Below, piece by piece: positions 8,713 to 16,468 of a stretch of DNA of 64,000 bases. The first letter of the stretch is position 1, and the number at the start of each line of letters is the position of its first letter. The notes under the pieces are model-generated. The model did no database searches and was not told the DNA's origin. It worked only from the letters and a program-made list of their open reading frames with translations. Origin of the DNA: Mycobacterium sp. D16R12 (GTDB lineage Bacteria > Actinomycetota > Actinomycetes > Mycobacteriales > Mycobacteriaceae); assembly GCF_002013465.1 (NCBI RefSeq), contig NZ_MAFC01000029.1:90476-154475 (forward strand), given 5' to 3'. A program made the position numbers and the translations under genes.

Positions 8713-8785
8713 TGCCCCCACCAGGGCTCGAACCTGGGACCTGCGGATTAAAAGTCCGTAGCTCTACCAACTGAGCTATAGGGGC
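8713..8785 (-). tRNA. tRNA-Lys (anticodon TTT)
   Basis: On the minus strand the sequence folds as a 73-nt cloverleaf. The acceptor arm is GCCCCTA paired with TGGGGGC, the anticodon loop is CTTTTAA with TTT at positions 34-36, and the T-arm holds GGTTCGAGCC. CCA is encoded immediately after, at 8712-8710. It faces away from the three plus-strand tRNAs that follow. Confidence 0.95.
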
Positions 8786-8925
8786 GTGCCGAGACAGAAT
8801 ACTGGTCGCGCCGGTGAGTCGGCACCGAGGTAATCCGGTTTGGGTTCTGGGGAGGTTGTGTCCTAAGCTAGGCGAGCTCCCAACGTGACCACGTTGACGA
8901 GTACCCCGGAGTGATTCGGACATGG

Positions 8926-8998
8926 GCCCCCATCGTCTAGTGGCCTAGGACGCCGCCCTTTCACGGCGGTAGCACGGGTTCGAATCCCGTTGGGGGTA
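8926..8998 (+). tRNA. tRNA-Glu (anticodon TTC)
   Basis: This is a 73-nt cloverleaf with acceptor arm GCCCCCA/TGGGGGT and anticodon loop CTTTCAC giving TTC. The T-arm is GGGTTCGAATCCC. No CCA is encoded. It is first of three closely spaced tRNAs (Glu, Asp, Phe), probably one transcript ending at the hairpin at 9222-9246. Confidence 0.95.
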
Positions 8999-9027
8999 CG
9001 CAACCAGTCATACTGGGAGCAGAGTAA

Positions 9028-9101
9028 GGCCCTGTGGCGCAGTTGGTTAGCGCGCCGCCCTGTCACGGCGGAGGTCGCGGGTTCGAGTCCCGTCAGGGTC
9101 G
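9028..9101 (+). tRNA. tRNA-Asp (anticodon GTC)
   Basis: This is a 74-nt cloverleaf with acceptor arm GGCCCTG/CAGGGTC, anticodon loop CTGTCAC giving GTC and T-arm GGGTTCGAGTCCC. CCA is encoded directly after, at 9102-9104. It is 29 bp downstream of tRNA-Glu. Confidence 0.95.
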
Positions 9102-9138
9102 CCAGTACGGCGAGGCAGTATCTGTGGATCTGCCGTCC

Positions 9139-9212
9139 GGCCAGGTAGCTCAGTTGGTACGAGCGTCCGCCTGAAAAGCGGAAGGTCGCCGGTTCGATCC
9201 CGGCCCTGGCCA
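9139..9212 (+). tRNA. tRNA-Phe (anticodon GAA)
   Basis: This is a 74-nt cloverleaf with acceptor arm GGCCAGG/CCTGGCC, anticodon loop CTGAAAA giving GAA and T-arm CGGTTCGATCCCG. CCA is encoded at 9213-9215. It is last in the Glu-Asp-Phe transcript and borders an accessory block containing an excisionase-like remnant. No second copy of its 3' end was found by eye downstream. Confidence 0.95.
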
Positions 9213-9221
9213 CCATGAGAG

Positions 9222-9246
9222 CCCGCCGGTGACGGCGGGTTTTTTT
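9222..9246 (+). terminator. Rho-independent terminator of the tRNA cluster
   Basis: A six-bp stem CCCGCC/GGCGGG with a 6-base loop (GGTGAC) is followed by seven T residues, immediately after tRNA-Phe. This is a canonical intrinsic terminator, unusual in its long T-run for a mycobacterium. Confidence 0.9.
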
Positions 9247-9489
9247 CCGCTTTATGGGGCACCTCCGAGAGACTCCAATGTGTCACATGTGACACATTGG
9301 CTTCCTTATTCGCAGCAGCGGGCTACTTTGCGTCCTTCTCCTTGTCCGTGGTGATCGTGCCGAGCATGGCCGCTGCTTTAGCCAACGTGTCATTGGTGCT
9401 ATTGGCATACCTGCGGACCGCTGCGATTGCCGCGCTGTTGGCCGCTGTCGGACAAGCCCTACCAGCCGCACCGCCTGCACCGCAGGCGG

Positions 9490-9639
9490 ATGCTGACGGT
9501 GCGCGGGGACGGGGAGTACCTGAGCTGTTCTGAGTCGCTGATCTATGCACAGATGAAGGACGGCAGGCTGCGCGGCGTAAAGGTCGGCAGGCGCCGGCTG
9601 ATCCCGATGCGCGAACTGGTCCGGATCGCAGCGGTGTAG
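9490..9639 (+). pseudogene. Excisionase/MerR-type helix-turn-helix remnant
   Basis: From the ATG at 9490 a 49-residue peptide reads as an excisionase-family winged-helix domain: MLTVRxxxEYLSCSES, then LIYAQMKDGRLRGVKVGRRR and a final RELVRIA helix. Such proteins (Xis/AlpA-like) normally have a leader of 30-60 residues. Here a plausible Ala-rich leader (AAIAALLAAVGQALPAAPP, about 9420-9480) lies in a different frame, suggesting a frameshifted gene. The typical REAAEYL helix reads RGDGEYL, also suggesting decay. It lies just beyond a tRNA cluster, a common integration site for phages and integrative elements. The stretch 9247-9489 has no other gene I can support. Confidence 0.5.
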
Positions 9640-9947
9640 ATGTGCGCCCGAATCGGAACCGCATTTTGGTCGCTAGCACAGGCCCAGGCCGTGATAGGCG
9701 ACTGACCAATTGGCGCAGCGTCGACCGGACATATTCGCTTCTGGGCTATCTTTCACTAGCGTCAAACGCTTTCGTCGGCGGCGCCTTTAAGACCCAGGTT
9801 CATGTCGATATTGCCCTGGAATGCACAAACAATCGGGCAACGCTCGGTGACCCCCTGTATTTTGCCACCATGGCTAGATCTGCTGGTATTGCTGATGTAT
9901 CCTAGTCGCTGAGAGGTTTAGGGAGTACGGTTACATGCAGGGGGGTC
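9640..9947. other. Intergenic region ahead of the exported-protein/toxin-like cassette
   Basis: There are about 308 bases without a supportable gene. The sequence is less GC-rich than its surroundings and contains no repeat of the tRNA-Phe 3' end that I can see. Short open frames here have no family features. It probably contains the promoter for the gene at 9948 and may hold a decayed element end. Confidence 0.4.
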
Positions 9948-11192
9948 ATGGGCGGCGATATCTACGGTGAGAGCATGCCGCGTCGGCCGCTGACAGTGAT
10001 CAACTGTCGTGCGCTACCTACATCCAGCGAATCTTCAGATGGACATTCCGGCCAGCGGACGCCGCGGTGGTTCCGTGTCGGACCGGTGTCGGCTACGGCG
10101 ATGATCTTGGTTGCTGGACTCACGCTATTTAGCGCGAGTCCAGCTGGAGCAGACCCTAATCAGCCGGGTCCTCCAGCTCCGGCTCCGCCGCCGTTGGCAG
10201 TTCCGCAACCGGATAATCTGTCACGCACCGTCAATATCGGTGGCGCTCAAGTGAAATCAAATGTTCCGCAGGGAATGGGAGACGGCACCGGGCGGCCGTT
10301 ATCGGAGCCGCGAGAACGCTCGGTGGCCGCGGTGCCTCCGGTCGCCACCGATGGCGTGCACGCCGCAACCGCCTGGCCGGGAAGACAGATTGTCATCCAC
10401 TTACCCAATGAACGCGCCCTGACGGCTGCGAACTGGGGTGAAGGCGGTGCGGCCGCTTACGGCTCGGGGCCGGTCGATTATGTGGTGATTCCCGATGCAG
10501 GGGGCGGCGCGGATATCCGCATGATCCGCAAAACCTTCATCTCGCCGAGTGACTTCTCCTTGGGGATTAGGTATCCGGAGAGCACTCATCTGCGCCAAGC
10601 TGGCCAGGTGGTGGTCGTGGAGACCTACGCCTCTCCGGGCAGGCCGGCAGCGATTATTGGGGCGTTCAGCATCCCCGAGGCCAAAGACGGCGCCGGAAAC
10701 GCTATCTCGGTGTCCCCGTCCATCGGTGCGAGCTATCTGTATCAGCAATCGGATCTGAACTTGAATGTCGGCGATGTCGGGCTGCTCAATTTTCCCGTCA
10801 CCATCACCGTTGCCTACCGGTCGACTACCACCATTCCGGCGGTGACTCAGGGCGATCCGGGACCTAAGCGCCCGCTGGTCGTCGAGGGTGGCCGGTGTGT
10901 GTCCGGGCCACCGCAATTCCGCGGTGCCGGGAACGACGGAACCCCTGGCGCGGCTGCTGATTTCGTGCCGTCATGCACCCGGCTGGCCACCTGCATGAGC
11001 GCTGCTCCCGTCCGCACCAGTGCCTTGACGTGTGAGAACACGTTTATGGGCGATCTGACCAATGCGTGTGTTACTGCGTTCGGGCAGGACGGGCCCGATT
11101 ACGAGGGCTGCCTAGCGGCGGCCAACGGGCATACCCGCTGGGCCAAAGAGAACATGGCGTCCGGGCCCACTGCCGCCGGTGCGGGAACCTGA
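9948..11192 (+). CDS. Secreted hypothetical protein with Cys-rich C-terminus
   Basis: The product is 414 aa. A long basic leader is followed by a hydrophobic segment (residues about 48-63) and a SPAGA|DP signal-cleavage site near residue 68. A Pro-rich stretch (NQPGPPAPAPPPLAVPQP) comes next. The middle region looks like a beta-rich folded domain. The last ~100 residues contain six or more Cys, including PSCTRLATC and a DYEGCLAA segment, consistent with disulfides outside the cell. A run of G sits ahead of the ATG at 9948, and an ATG at 9975 is an alternative. It is followed 56 bp later by a large membrane protein in the same direction, so the two probably act together. I do not recognise the family. 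Confidence 0.7.
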   Translation: MGGDIYGESMPRRPLTVINCRALPTSSESSDGHSGQRTPRWFRVGPVSATAMILVAGLTLFSASPAGADPNQPGPPAPAPPPLAVPQPDNLSRTVNIGGAQVKSNVPQGMGDGTGRPLSEPRERSVAAVPPVATDGVHAATAWPGRQIVIHLPNERALTAANWGEGGAAAYGSGPVDYVVIPDAGGGADIRMIRKTFISPSDFSLGIRYPESTHLRQAGQVVVVETYASPGRPAAIIGAFSIPEAKDGAGNAISVSPSIGASYLYQQSDLNLNVGDVGLLNFPVTITVAYRSTTTIPAVTQGDPGPKRPLVVEGGRCVSGPPQFRGAGNDGTPGAAADFVPSCTRLATCMSAAPVRTSALTCENTFMGDLTNACVTAFGQDGPDYEGCLAAANGHTRWAKENMASGPTAAGAGT

Positions 11193-11248
11193 CGTGTCCA
11201 CTAACGCAACATTTTCACAGCACAATTTCGGAGAGAAGGATCTTGTCA

Positions 11249-13315
11249 ATGAGTGAGGATGCGCCCACCGAAACTCTGCTCGCCGCCACGGACGCTGGTC
11301 GGTCACCGGGTACTCAGTTGACCGGCTTTGCCGCCGGGATCACGGGGGCCGCGCTGCTGACCGCCGGGGTGTGGGGTCTGCATGTGCTGACCCCCGGCGG
11401 CGGTGCGGTGGGGTCGGTCGGCTGGGTTGTGCTGTTGTTGGCCGCCTTCACCGCATTAGGCAAGGGCATCACCCTGCTGCGCCGGGCCTTGGCGCCGGTC
11501 ACCGCTGCCGCCGTGGCGCCGCTGGAACCTATCTCTGCCCCTGTGCGTGCCACGGTCGGAATTGTCATCGGCGCCGTGGGCATCTGGTGGGTGATGCGCG
11601 GCCACGCGGCCATCTGGTGGACGGAGACCACCGGCACCGGCAGCGCGATGGGGTGGGCGTTGACCTCGCAGCTGGTGCAAGTGGCACTCATCGCCGTTTT
11701 CGGTGCGCTGCTGTTCGGCGGCGCCAGAACCCTGGCCGCTGCGATCTTCGTCAATTCTGGTACCCGCCAACGTGATAGCGGTAGCCAGAACATCGGCGAG
11801 CGGCGATGGGTGTCGTGGTGGTCCAGCCACCCCGGCCTCGGCTTAACCCTGCTCGCCGGCGCCACGGCGCTGGTGTTCCTGTCCGGGTACGTCGTTCCGT
11901 GGGTGTCGGGGTGGCTTTCCGGCGATGACCCAATGGCCGCCTTCGCGGCCATTGCGGCGATCCTGACCGTGGCCTTCGCGGCCAATACCTGGTGGTGGAA
12001 AGCACTATCGGGATGGTGGACCTGGGCCCACACCCACGGCAGCAGCGGTGGTGGCGCCAGTCCGCTGGGACAGATGCAGGCCGGTGCCGCCGTGATCGCA
12101 CTGATCTGGTTCTCCGCCATGGGATTTGGACTGGCGTCACCGCAGGATTACACCGGCCCAGGCGCCGCACCCCTGGCGAGGGCTGCCTGCCCACCGGATT
12201 GCGGCGGCGGGGGTGGTCTTGACGGTCCCCCTGGGGGCGGCAGCCAGTTCAAACCACCGGACATGCCCGCCCAACAACCCGACTATCAAGGCGGCATCAA
12301 CCAGCCGCCCTTGAACCAAAACTCGGGAATCTCGATCTACAACGAAAGCCCTGCTCAAGGCGGCCCTGAGCAAGCCTCCCAAAACATGGGCCCGCAAATG
12401 TCCGGTCAACGCGCCGCCCATGGCGAGCCACTGCCCAACTATGGCCCCTGGCAACCCGACGCTCAACCTCCCGCCCAAGCACCGGTCCAGCAGGCGCCTC
12501 AGGCTCCGCAGCAACCAGCCCAAGCTCCACAGAACCCGGCTCAGGCGCCACAGAATCCTGCTGGCCAACAGCCCGCGCAACAGGCACCCCAACAACCTGG
12601 TGCGCAACAGCCTCAGGGCCAGCCCGGCCAGCAGCCACAACAAAGCCCGCCGCAGCAGACTCAACCTGGCCAGCAGCAGCCGCAAAACCCTGCGAATCAG
12701 CAGCAGGCACCGCAACAGCAGCCGCAGAAAGAACCTGACGCGCCTAAGAAGAGTCCGATGGATCCGACGGACCTGGCGACGGCGGCCACCCGCCGCGGCT
12801 CGCAGCAGGCTGCACAGCAAGGAGGCCAGCAAGCAGCGCAACAAGGCACTCAGCAAGCGACCCAGCAGGCCACCCAGGCAACGCAACAGACACAGCAAGC
12901 CACCCAGCAGACCTCAGAGAAGGGTGGCGAACAAGCGGCACAGGCGTTACTCAAGGGTGGACAGGCCGCAAATGACTCGACAGAGGGTGTCGTCAAGGCT
13001 AACGAATGGGCCGTTAAACAGGCTGAAAAAGAGGGTTTGACGATTGCGAAAGACACCACCAAAACGCTATCTAAAATCGGAAGAGTTACGCCTGTAGTCG
13101 GTCCAATTCTAGATGGAGCGGGAGCAATCGTAGATATTGCTAGCGGCACTCCTCCAGCTGAAGCAATAGGAAAGGCGGCAGCAAGTGCCGCTGGATCTTT
13201 CATCGGAGGTTTTGCAGGTGGTTTCACGGGCCCGCTAGCGCCTGTCGCCGTCCCACTTTTCGCCGCTGTGGGAGGGTTCGTAGGCGAAAAGTTGTTCACT
13301 TGGGCTACCGGTTAG
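11249..13315 (+). CDS. Multi-pass membrane protein with Q/P-rich linker and glycine-zipper C-terminal domain (toxin-like)
   Basis: The product is 688 aa and the start is supported by AGAAGGA upstream. Residues 24-298 contain about seven membrane segments (about 24-47, 56-77, 99-116, 136-165, 195-221, 228-250, 275-296). A Gly/Pro patch with CPPDCGG follows. Residues 370-560 are a low-complexity linker of QQ, PQ, APQNP and QQAAQQ units. The last ~100 residues (590-688) differ: a charged helix (AEKEGLTIAKDTTKTL), then PVVGPILDGAGAIVD, then the Gly-rich hydrophobic run around FIGGFAGGFTGPLAP. That part is coded by visibly AT-richer DNA. The layout (conserved front, linker, swapped tail, small genes behind) resembles a polymorphic toxin with a membrane-inserting tail. 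A VirB6/TrbL-like conjugation protein is the main alternative. Confidence 0.65.
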   Translation: MSEDAPTETLLAATDAGRSPGTQLTGFAAGITGAALLTAGVWGLHVLTPGGGAVGSVGWVVLLLAAFTALGKGITLLRRALAPVTAAAVAPLEPISAPVRATVGIVIGAVGIWWVMRGHAAIWWTETTGTGSAMGWALTSQLVQVALIAVFGALLFGGARTLAAAIFVNSGTRQRDSGSQNIGERRWVSWWSSHPGLGLTLLAGATALVFLSGYVVPWVSGWLSGDDPMAAFAAIAAILTVAFAANTWWWKALSGWWTWAHTHGSSGGGASPLGQMQAGAAVIALIWFSAMGFGLASPQDYTGPGAAPLARAACPPDCGGGGGLDGPPGGGSQFKPPDMPAQQPDYQGGINQPPLNQNSGISIYNESPAQGGPEQASQNMGPQMSGQRAAHGEPLPNYGPWQPDAQPPAQAPVQQAPQAPQQPAQAPQNPAQAPQNPAGQQPAQQAPQQPGAQQPQGQPGQQPQQSPPQQTQPGQQQPQNPANQQQAPQQQPQKEPDAPKKSPMDPTDLATAATRRGSQQAAQQGGQQAAQQGTQQATQQATQATQQTQQATQQTSEKGGEQAAQALLKGGQAANDSTEGVVKANEWAVKQAEKEGLTIAKDTTKTLSKIGRVTPVVGPILDGAGAIVDIASGTPPAEAIGKAAASAAGSFIGGFAGGFTGPLAPVAVPLFAAVGGFVGEKLFTWATG

Positions 13316-13339
13316 TTGCCGGACGGAAGGTTGATTACT

Positions 13340-13600
13340 GTGGGTACAGTATTGTTCGCAACGACGCTATTGGTGTCCGTTGCATTCTCAATTCTTTATA
13401 GCGCGAAAATTGAAGTGGGGACGAAAAATGCGAGCGCGCTTGCTGGCCATGTAGCTGCAACGTTGCTGGCAGTGGGTTCCTCCTGGCTACTGTTCCCTGA
13501 CGCCAGGAATCGCTACCTAGCCTTATGTGTTGCGCTGGTGTTGATCATACGCAATGCATACAAATACAGGCGCAATGCGAAACAGGCGAGAGCGCAGTGA
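13340..13600 (+). CDS. Small membrane protein, candidate immunity protein
   Basis: The product is 86 aa from the GTG at 13340, chosen because GGAAGG lies nine bases upstream. A TTG at 13331 is possible. There are two or three hydrophobic segments (residues about 1-18, 32-50, 55-72) and a basic tail (YKYRRNAKQARAQ). It begins 24 bp after the toxin-like gene and overlaps the next small gene by 4 bp (GTGA). Position directly behind a gene with a divergent C-terminus, low GC and small size are what one expects of an immunity protein to a membrane-active toxin, but there is no homology evidence. Confidence 0.55.
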   Translation: MGTVLFATTLLVSVAFSILYSAKIEVGTKNASALAGHVAATLLAVGSSWLLFPDARNRYLALCVALVLIIRNAYKYRRNAKQARAQ

Positions 13601-13884
13601 ACGCGATACAGACTGTAGGCTTTCTTTTCGTCTTTGTGTGCGGTATAGGTTTTGCGATCACATGGAGTTTGAAACGCACTCTTTCTGCCATCGCTTTAGG
13701 CGCAATAACTATAGCTGGCGTTTTGATGATGCTTTACCCCAAATACGGATTGTCAATAAAATTGACGTCCATTGTTGTTGTGGGATTTTTAATCCTTTGC
13801 CTGGTGGGGGTTGTGAACCGGTATTTTCAGCGGCACGCTGTGCAGTGGAGTTTCGCCCTTCGAGACAAATTCAAGAAAAAATAG
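13597..13884 (+). CDS. Small membrane protein, second candidate immunity/accessory protein
   Basis: The product is 95 aa with three hydrophobic helices (about 5-22, 30-46, 54-74) and a basic tail ending in DKFKKK. Its GTG start overlaps the stop of the previous gene (GTGA), so the two are translationally coupled. The DNA is noticeably richer in A and T than the flanking genes (for example the ATTGTTGTTGTGGGA stretch). I do not recognise the family. It may protect against the membrane-active tail encoded just upstream, or help its assembly. Confidence 0.55.
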   Translation: MNAIQTVGFLFVFVCGIGFAITWSLKRTLSAIALGAITIAGVLMMLYPKYGLSIKLTSIVVVGFLILCLVGVVNRYFQRHAVQWSFALRDKFKKK

Positions 13885-14019
13885 ACCTTGCACTGACCAC
13901 TTTCCCGAACAGGTCCATGTCGCCGCGAAGCTACCTGACCTTCGAGGATGTTAGGGAAGGATCGCAAACAAGCATAAAAATATCGGCAATTTGATAACTC
14001 GATTGGAAGAGGGTCTGCC

Positions 14020-14673
14020 GTGAAAGGCTGTGTCCGTGTAGTCGGAGTGTTATCTGGCGTGGTTGTCGCCGCAGCGATCGCGGGATGTTCTTCGTCTCAG
14101 TCGGCGACCGGTGCGTCCAATACACGTGCCGCGTCATCGGCGTCCGTATCATCGCCGGCTGCCAGCCCCGCCGGGTGCGCGGCTAGTGAGGTGCCGCGGG
14201 TCACCTTGGACGCGAAGGGGGCCGATGAGCCTGTGCTTGCGGTTCCGCAGCCGGCGGGTTGGCAACGATCGACGGCAATGGTTTCAGAAATGGTGCGTGC
14301 CGCGATCGTCAACACCGAGTTGCGGGCCAACGATTTCAGCCCCAATGCGGTGGTGACGCTAGAAGACCTGACTGGCAAAGTCCCATCCGTACAACAGGGC
14401 GTTGACGCCGAGATCGCCGCTGTGGAGCAAGGCGGCATGGCCGTTACGTCCCGTACTGCGGGCACCGTGTGCGGATACCCCAGCAACACAATCACCTACA
14501 CCCTGAAGAACCGGCCGGTGACCGCACTTATCGTCGTCGCTGAGCACGAGCGCAAGATCTGGGCCGCCGTGGTGACCGTGCAAACCACCGAGCCGGACAA
14601 CCCGAGGTATGCCGCCGATAAAGAAAAAATCATGGGCGGTTTCCAGATTTCCTGGCCAAACAACACACCGTAA
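14020..14673 (+). CDS. LpqN/LpqT-like lipoprotein
   Basis: The product is 217 aa. A lipoprotein signal peptide ends in AAAIAGC with the modified Cys near residue 23, followed by a Ser/Ala-rich tether. The remaining domain contains a PAGW motif, the LRANDFSPNAVVTLEDLTG segment and a TxxYTL segment, which match the mycobacterial LpqN/LpqT/Mtc28 family of exported proteins. LpqN of M. tuberculosis is implicated in mycolate handling with MmpL3 partners, and this paralogue is unassigned. The start is GTG at 14020 behind GGAAGAGGG. It stands 135 bp after the small membrane genes, in the same direction. Confidence 0.8.
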   Translation: MKGCVRVVGVLSGVVVAAAIAGCSSSQSATGASNTRAASSASVSSPAASPAGCAASEVPRVTLDAKGADEPVLAVPQPAGWQRSTAMVSEMVRAAIVNTELRANDFSPNAVVTLEDLTGKVPSVQQGVDAEIAAVEQGGMAVTSRTAGTVCGYPSNTITYTLKNRPVTALIVVAEHERKIWAAVVTVQTTEPDNPRYAADKEKIMGGFQISWPNNTP

Positions 14674-14721
14674 CCCGTTTGCTGGGGGCTGTTCTATGCG
14701 AGCGGCCCGCCGCAGCGTCTC

Positions 14722-14844
14722 GTGGTCGGCTTCGCATACATCGAGTGGGAGCGAACATGGCTACTCAACATCGCTCCTAAGGGCGAGCAGATAGCGCAGC
14801 CGTTGATGGACGCTTACCGGCGTCATCGCGGATGCGTATTTTGA
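14722..14844 (+). pseudogene. Short protein-like fragment
   Basis: A GTG at 14722 opens a 40-residue frame, VVGFAYIEWERTWLL followed by NIAPKGEQIAQPLMDAYRR and ending in GCVF. The composition is protein-like, and the same frame stays open back to the stop of the lipoprotein gene, without any earlier start codon. It may be the end of a lost gene or a very small gene. No family is recognised. A weak inverted repeat (GGAGCGA at 14748-14754 with TCGCTCC at 14771-14777) lies within it. Confidence 0.25.
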
Positions 14845-14854
14845 GTCGTGATGT

Positions 14855-16303
14855 CTAATTTGCGTGACCACCATCGGGATCCCAAGTGTTCGGAATCATC
14901 GGCGCCCGAGCCCCCTCGCTGAAGTCATCCTGGCTCAATGTCGCCAATCCTGCTGCTGCCGTGTCTTTTCTGGATGCAGTACCGGTGAACCCCATCGGTC
15001 CGGCACTGCGGTGGGAGGTCGTCGCTGAAGGCTCGTCCCTGTGAAAGGTCACGGTGGCGTCCATGTCCATGTATTCGACGGCGCGACCTTCCTGCTTGCT
15101 CCGGTCGCGTCGTCGGCGTGCCTGTCGCGCGGCCGCTGTGGCAGCAGTCGACGCGTGTTCTGATGCTGAGTTCCTGACTGCCGCATTGACTCTGGTGTGA
15201 ACCTGGCTCGCCAATGCCAATCCGGCGCCGATGCGTGGGCCGCCACCTACGGCATACGGGAAGGAGAAGCCCGGGTCGCCGACAGGTGGCGGAGGCGACG
15301 GAGCGGGCGCGGTACCTGTTGCCGTTGGCGCTGGTGCACCGGAAGGGGCCGATGCCGGAGCTGACGGCGATGGACTGCTCGTCGGGGCCGACCCCGCAGC
15401 GGCCGCCGTCGGATGTTCCTGAATGGGATTCGGTTCCGCGGCAAGAGCATCAGGCGACGGCTGGATGCCGGCCAGACCGGCAAGCCCGGCCACCGAGGCC
15501 AGGCTCGCGATCGCCAGAGCCAGCGCGGGCTGGATCAGAGCGGGGGCGAACTGGCCGATTGTCGAAGCCAACTGAGCGGCATGAAAAGCCACGTCCGCCA
15601 GCACCAACGGAAGGTTGGTCAATAGCGCGGCTGGATCGGTCAGCAGGTTGTTCCACAGCAGCTCAATATGTTCAACCATCTCGCCGGCCACATGTACCCA
15701 CCACTCCGGGTCGGTGGGGTCGAGGTCCCCATGACCGTGGTCGTGATCGTGGTCATGATCGTGACCATGCAGGATCGGCGGTGGCGGCGTCGAGGGCGGT
15801 GTGGATGCCAGCGCGACATCGGAGGCGGTTTGGTACGTCGCCATCGTGGTCGCGGCCTGGACCCACATACGTACGTAGTCGGTCTCGGTGACCACGATGG
15901 GAATGGTGTTGATACCAAAGAAGTTTGTTGCCATCAACGCCGCGTGCGCGGCGTGGTTGGCGGCCAACTCGGCAAGGGTGGGCATGATCGCGAGTGCAGC
16001 GCTGTAGGCACCGGCCGCAGCCCCGTGCTGAGCGGCTCGCCCATTGCTTTCGATAGCGCCTTGGGTCAGCCACTCCAGGTATGGAACGTGCGCAGCCACG
16101 TACGTGTCCGCACTGGGGCCCTGCCACGCTCCCGCGTGGGTAGCGGCCAGAATCGCGCGGAGTTCGTCGGCGGTCTCGGTGTAATGCGCACCGAGCGAAG
16201 ACCATTCGGCAGCGGCGGCGAGGAGAGGCCCGGGGCCCGGACCTCCGCTGAGCAGGGCTGAATGCACTTCCGGCGGAGACGCCATCCACACCGGCATAGC
16301 CAC
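14855..16303 (-). CDS. PPE family protein with His/Asp-rich metal-binding stretch (PPE-PPW type)
   Basis: The product is 482 aa. The N-terminal ~170 residues form a PPE domain, with PPE at 10-12 and the WQG turn at 60-62. Residues 179-192 read HGHDHDHDHDHGHG, a dense metal-binding stretch. Two hydrophobic segments follow at about 225-285, then a Pro/Ser/Ala-rich region. The C-terminus has the AGPMGFTG and PMIPNTWD features of the PPE-PPW subfamily. PPE proteins are normally exported by type VII secretion with a PE partner, but no PE gene is adjacent. The GTG at 16303 follows GGAGGG by six bases. A Zur-like palindrome at 16331-16349 suggests induction when zinc is scarce. Zinc or metal acquisition at the cell surface is inference. 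Confidence 0.88.
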   Translation of the reverse strand: MAMPVWMASPPEVHSALLSGGPGPGPLLAAAAEWSSLGAHYTETADELRAILAATHAGAWQGPSADTYVAAHVPYLEWLTQGAIESNGRAAQHGAAAGAYSAALAIMPTLAELAANHAAHAALMATNFFGINTIPIVVTETDYVRMWVQAATTMATYQTASDVALASTPPSTPPPPILHGHDHDHDHDHGHGDLDPTDPEWWVHVAGEMVEHIELLWNNLLTDPAALLTNLPLVLADVAFHAAQLASTIGQFAPALIQPALALAIASLASVAGLAGLAGIQPSPDALAAEPNPIQEHPTAAAAGSAPTSSPSPSAPASAPSGAPAPTATGTAPAPSPPPPVGDPGFSFPYAVGGGPRIGAGLALASQVHTRVNAAVRNSASEHASTAATAAARQARRRRDRSKQEGRAVEYMDMDATVTFHRDEPSATTSHRSAGPMGFTGTASRKDTAAAGLATLSQDDFSEGARAPMIPNTWDPDGGHAN

Positions 16304-16330
16304 TCCACACCCTCCGCAGCACTAAATGAC

Positions 16331-16349
16331 AACGATAACGATATTCATT
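16331..16349. promoter_or_regulatory. Zur-like operator
   Basis: AACGATAACGATATTCATT is an AT-rich imperfect palindrome (six of nine half-site positions symmetric), resembling the AATGANAACGNTTTTCATT-type sites recognised by the zinc repressor Zur in mycobacteria, as I recall them. It lies 28-46 bp ahead of the GTG of the PPE gene whose product carries a His-rich stretch. The match was made by eye and needs a motif score. Confidence 0.5.
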
Positions 16350-16468
16350 TACATTAGCGTGTGGGATGCAAGGCTGTGCCGATACCCCGTAGGAGTTAGG
16401 TGTATTCGGTGCGCGCTCGACAATGTCGACGCCTTAGAATTTGGAGATATGTTCTCGGCGAACGCCGT

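Noticed and set aside
9323..9480. Minus-strand peptide ending in MLGTITTDKEKDAK
   Set aside because: The end of a longer minus frame opposite the excisionase remnant. It reads protein-like over about 40 residues but has no start codon of its own and no family features.
12481..12910. Short-repeat region of CAG/CAA/CCG units as possible CRISPR or satellite
   Set aside because: The units are irregular and stay in frame as Gln/Pro/Ala codons of a protein linker. There are no repeats with unique spacers anywhere in the window.
12420..13040. Plus-strand Arg/Ser-rich frame inside the toxin-like gene
   Set aside because: It arises from the repetitive CAG/CAA codons of the Q-rich linker read out of frame and has no independent signals.
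9139..16300. Attachment-site repeat of the tRNA-Phe 3' end
   Set aside because: I looked for a second copy of the T-arm/acceptor sequence downstream as evidence of an integrated element and saw none.
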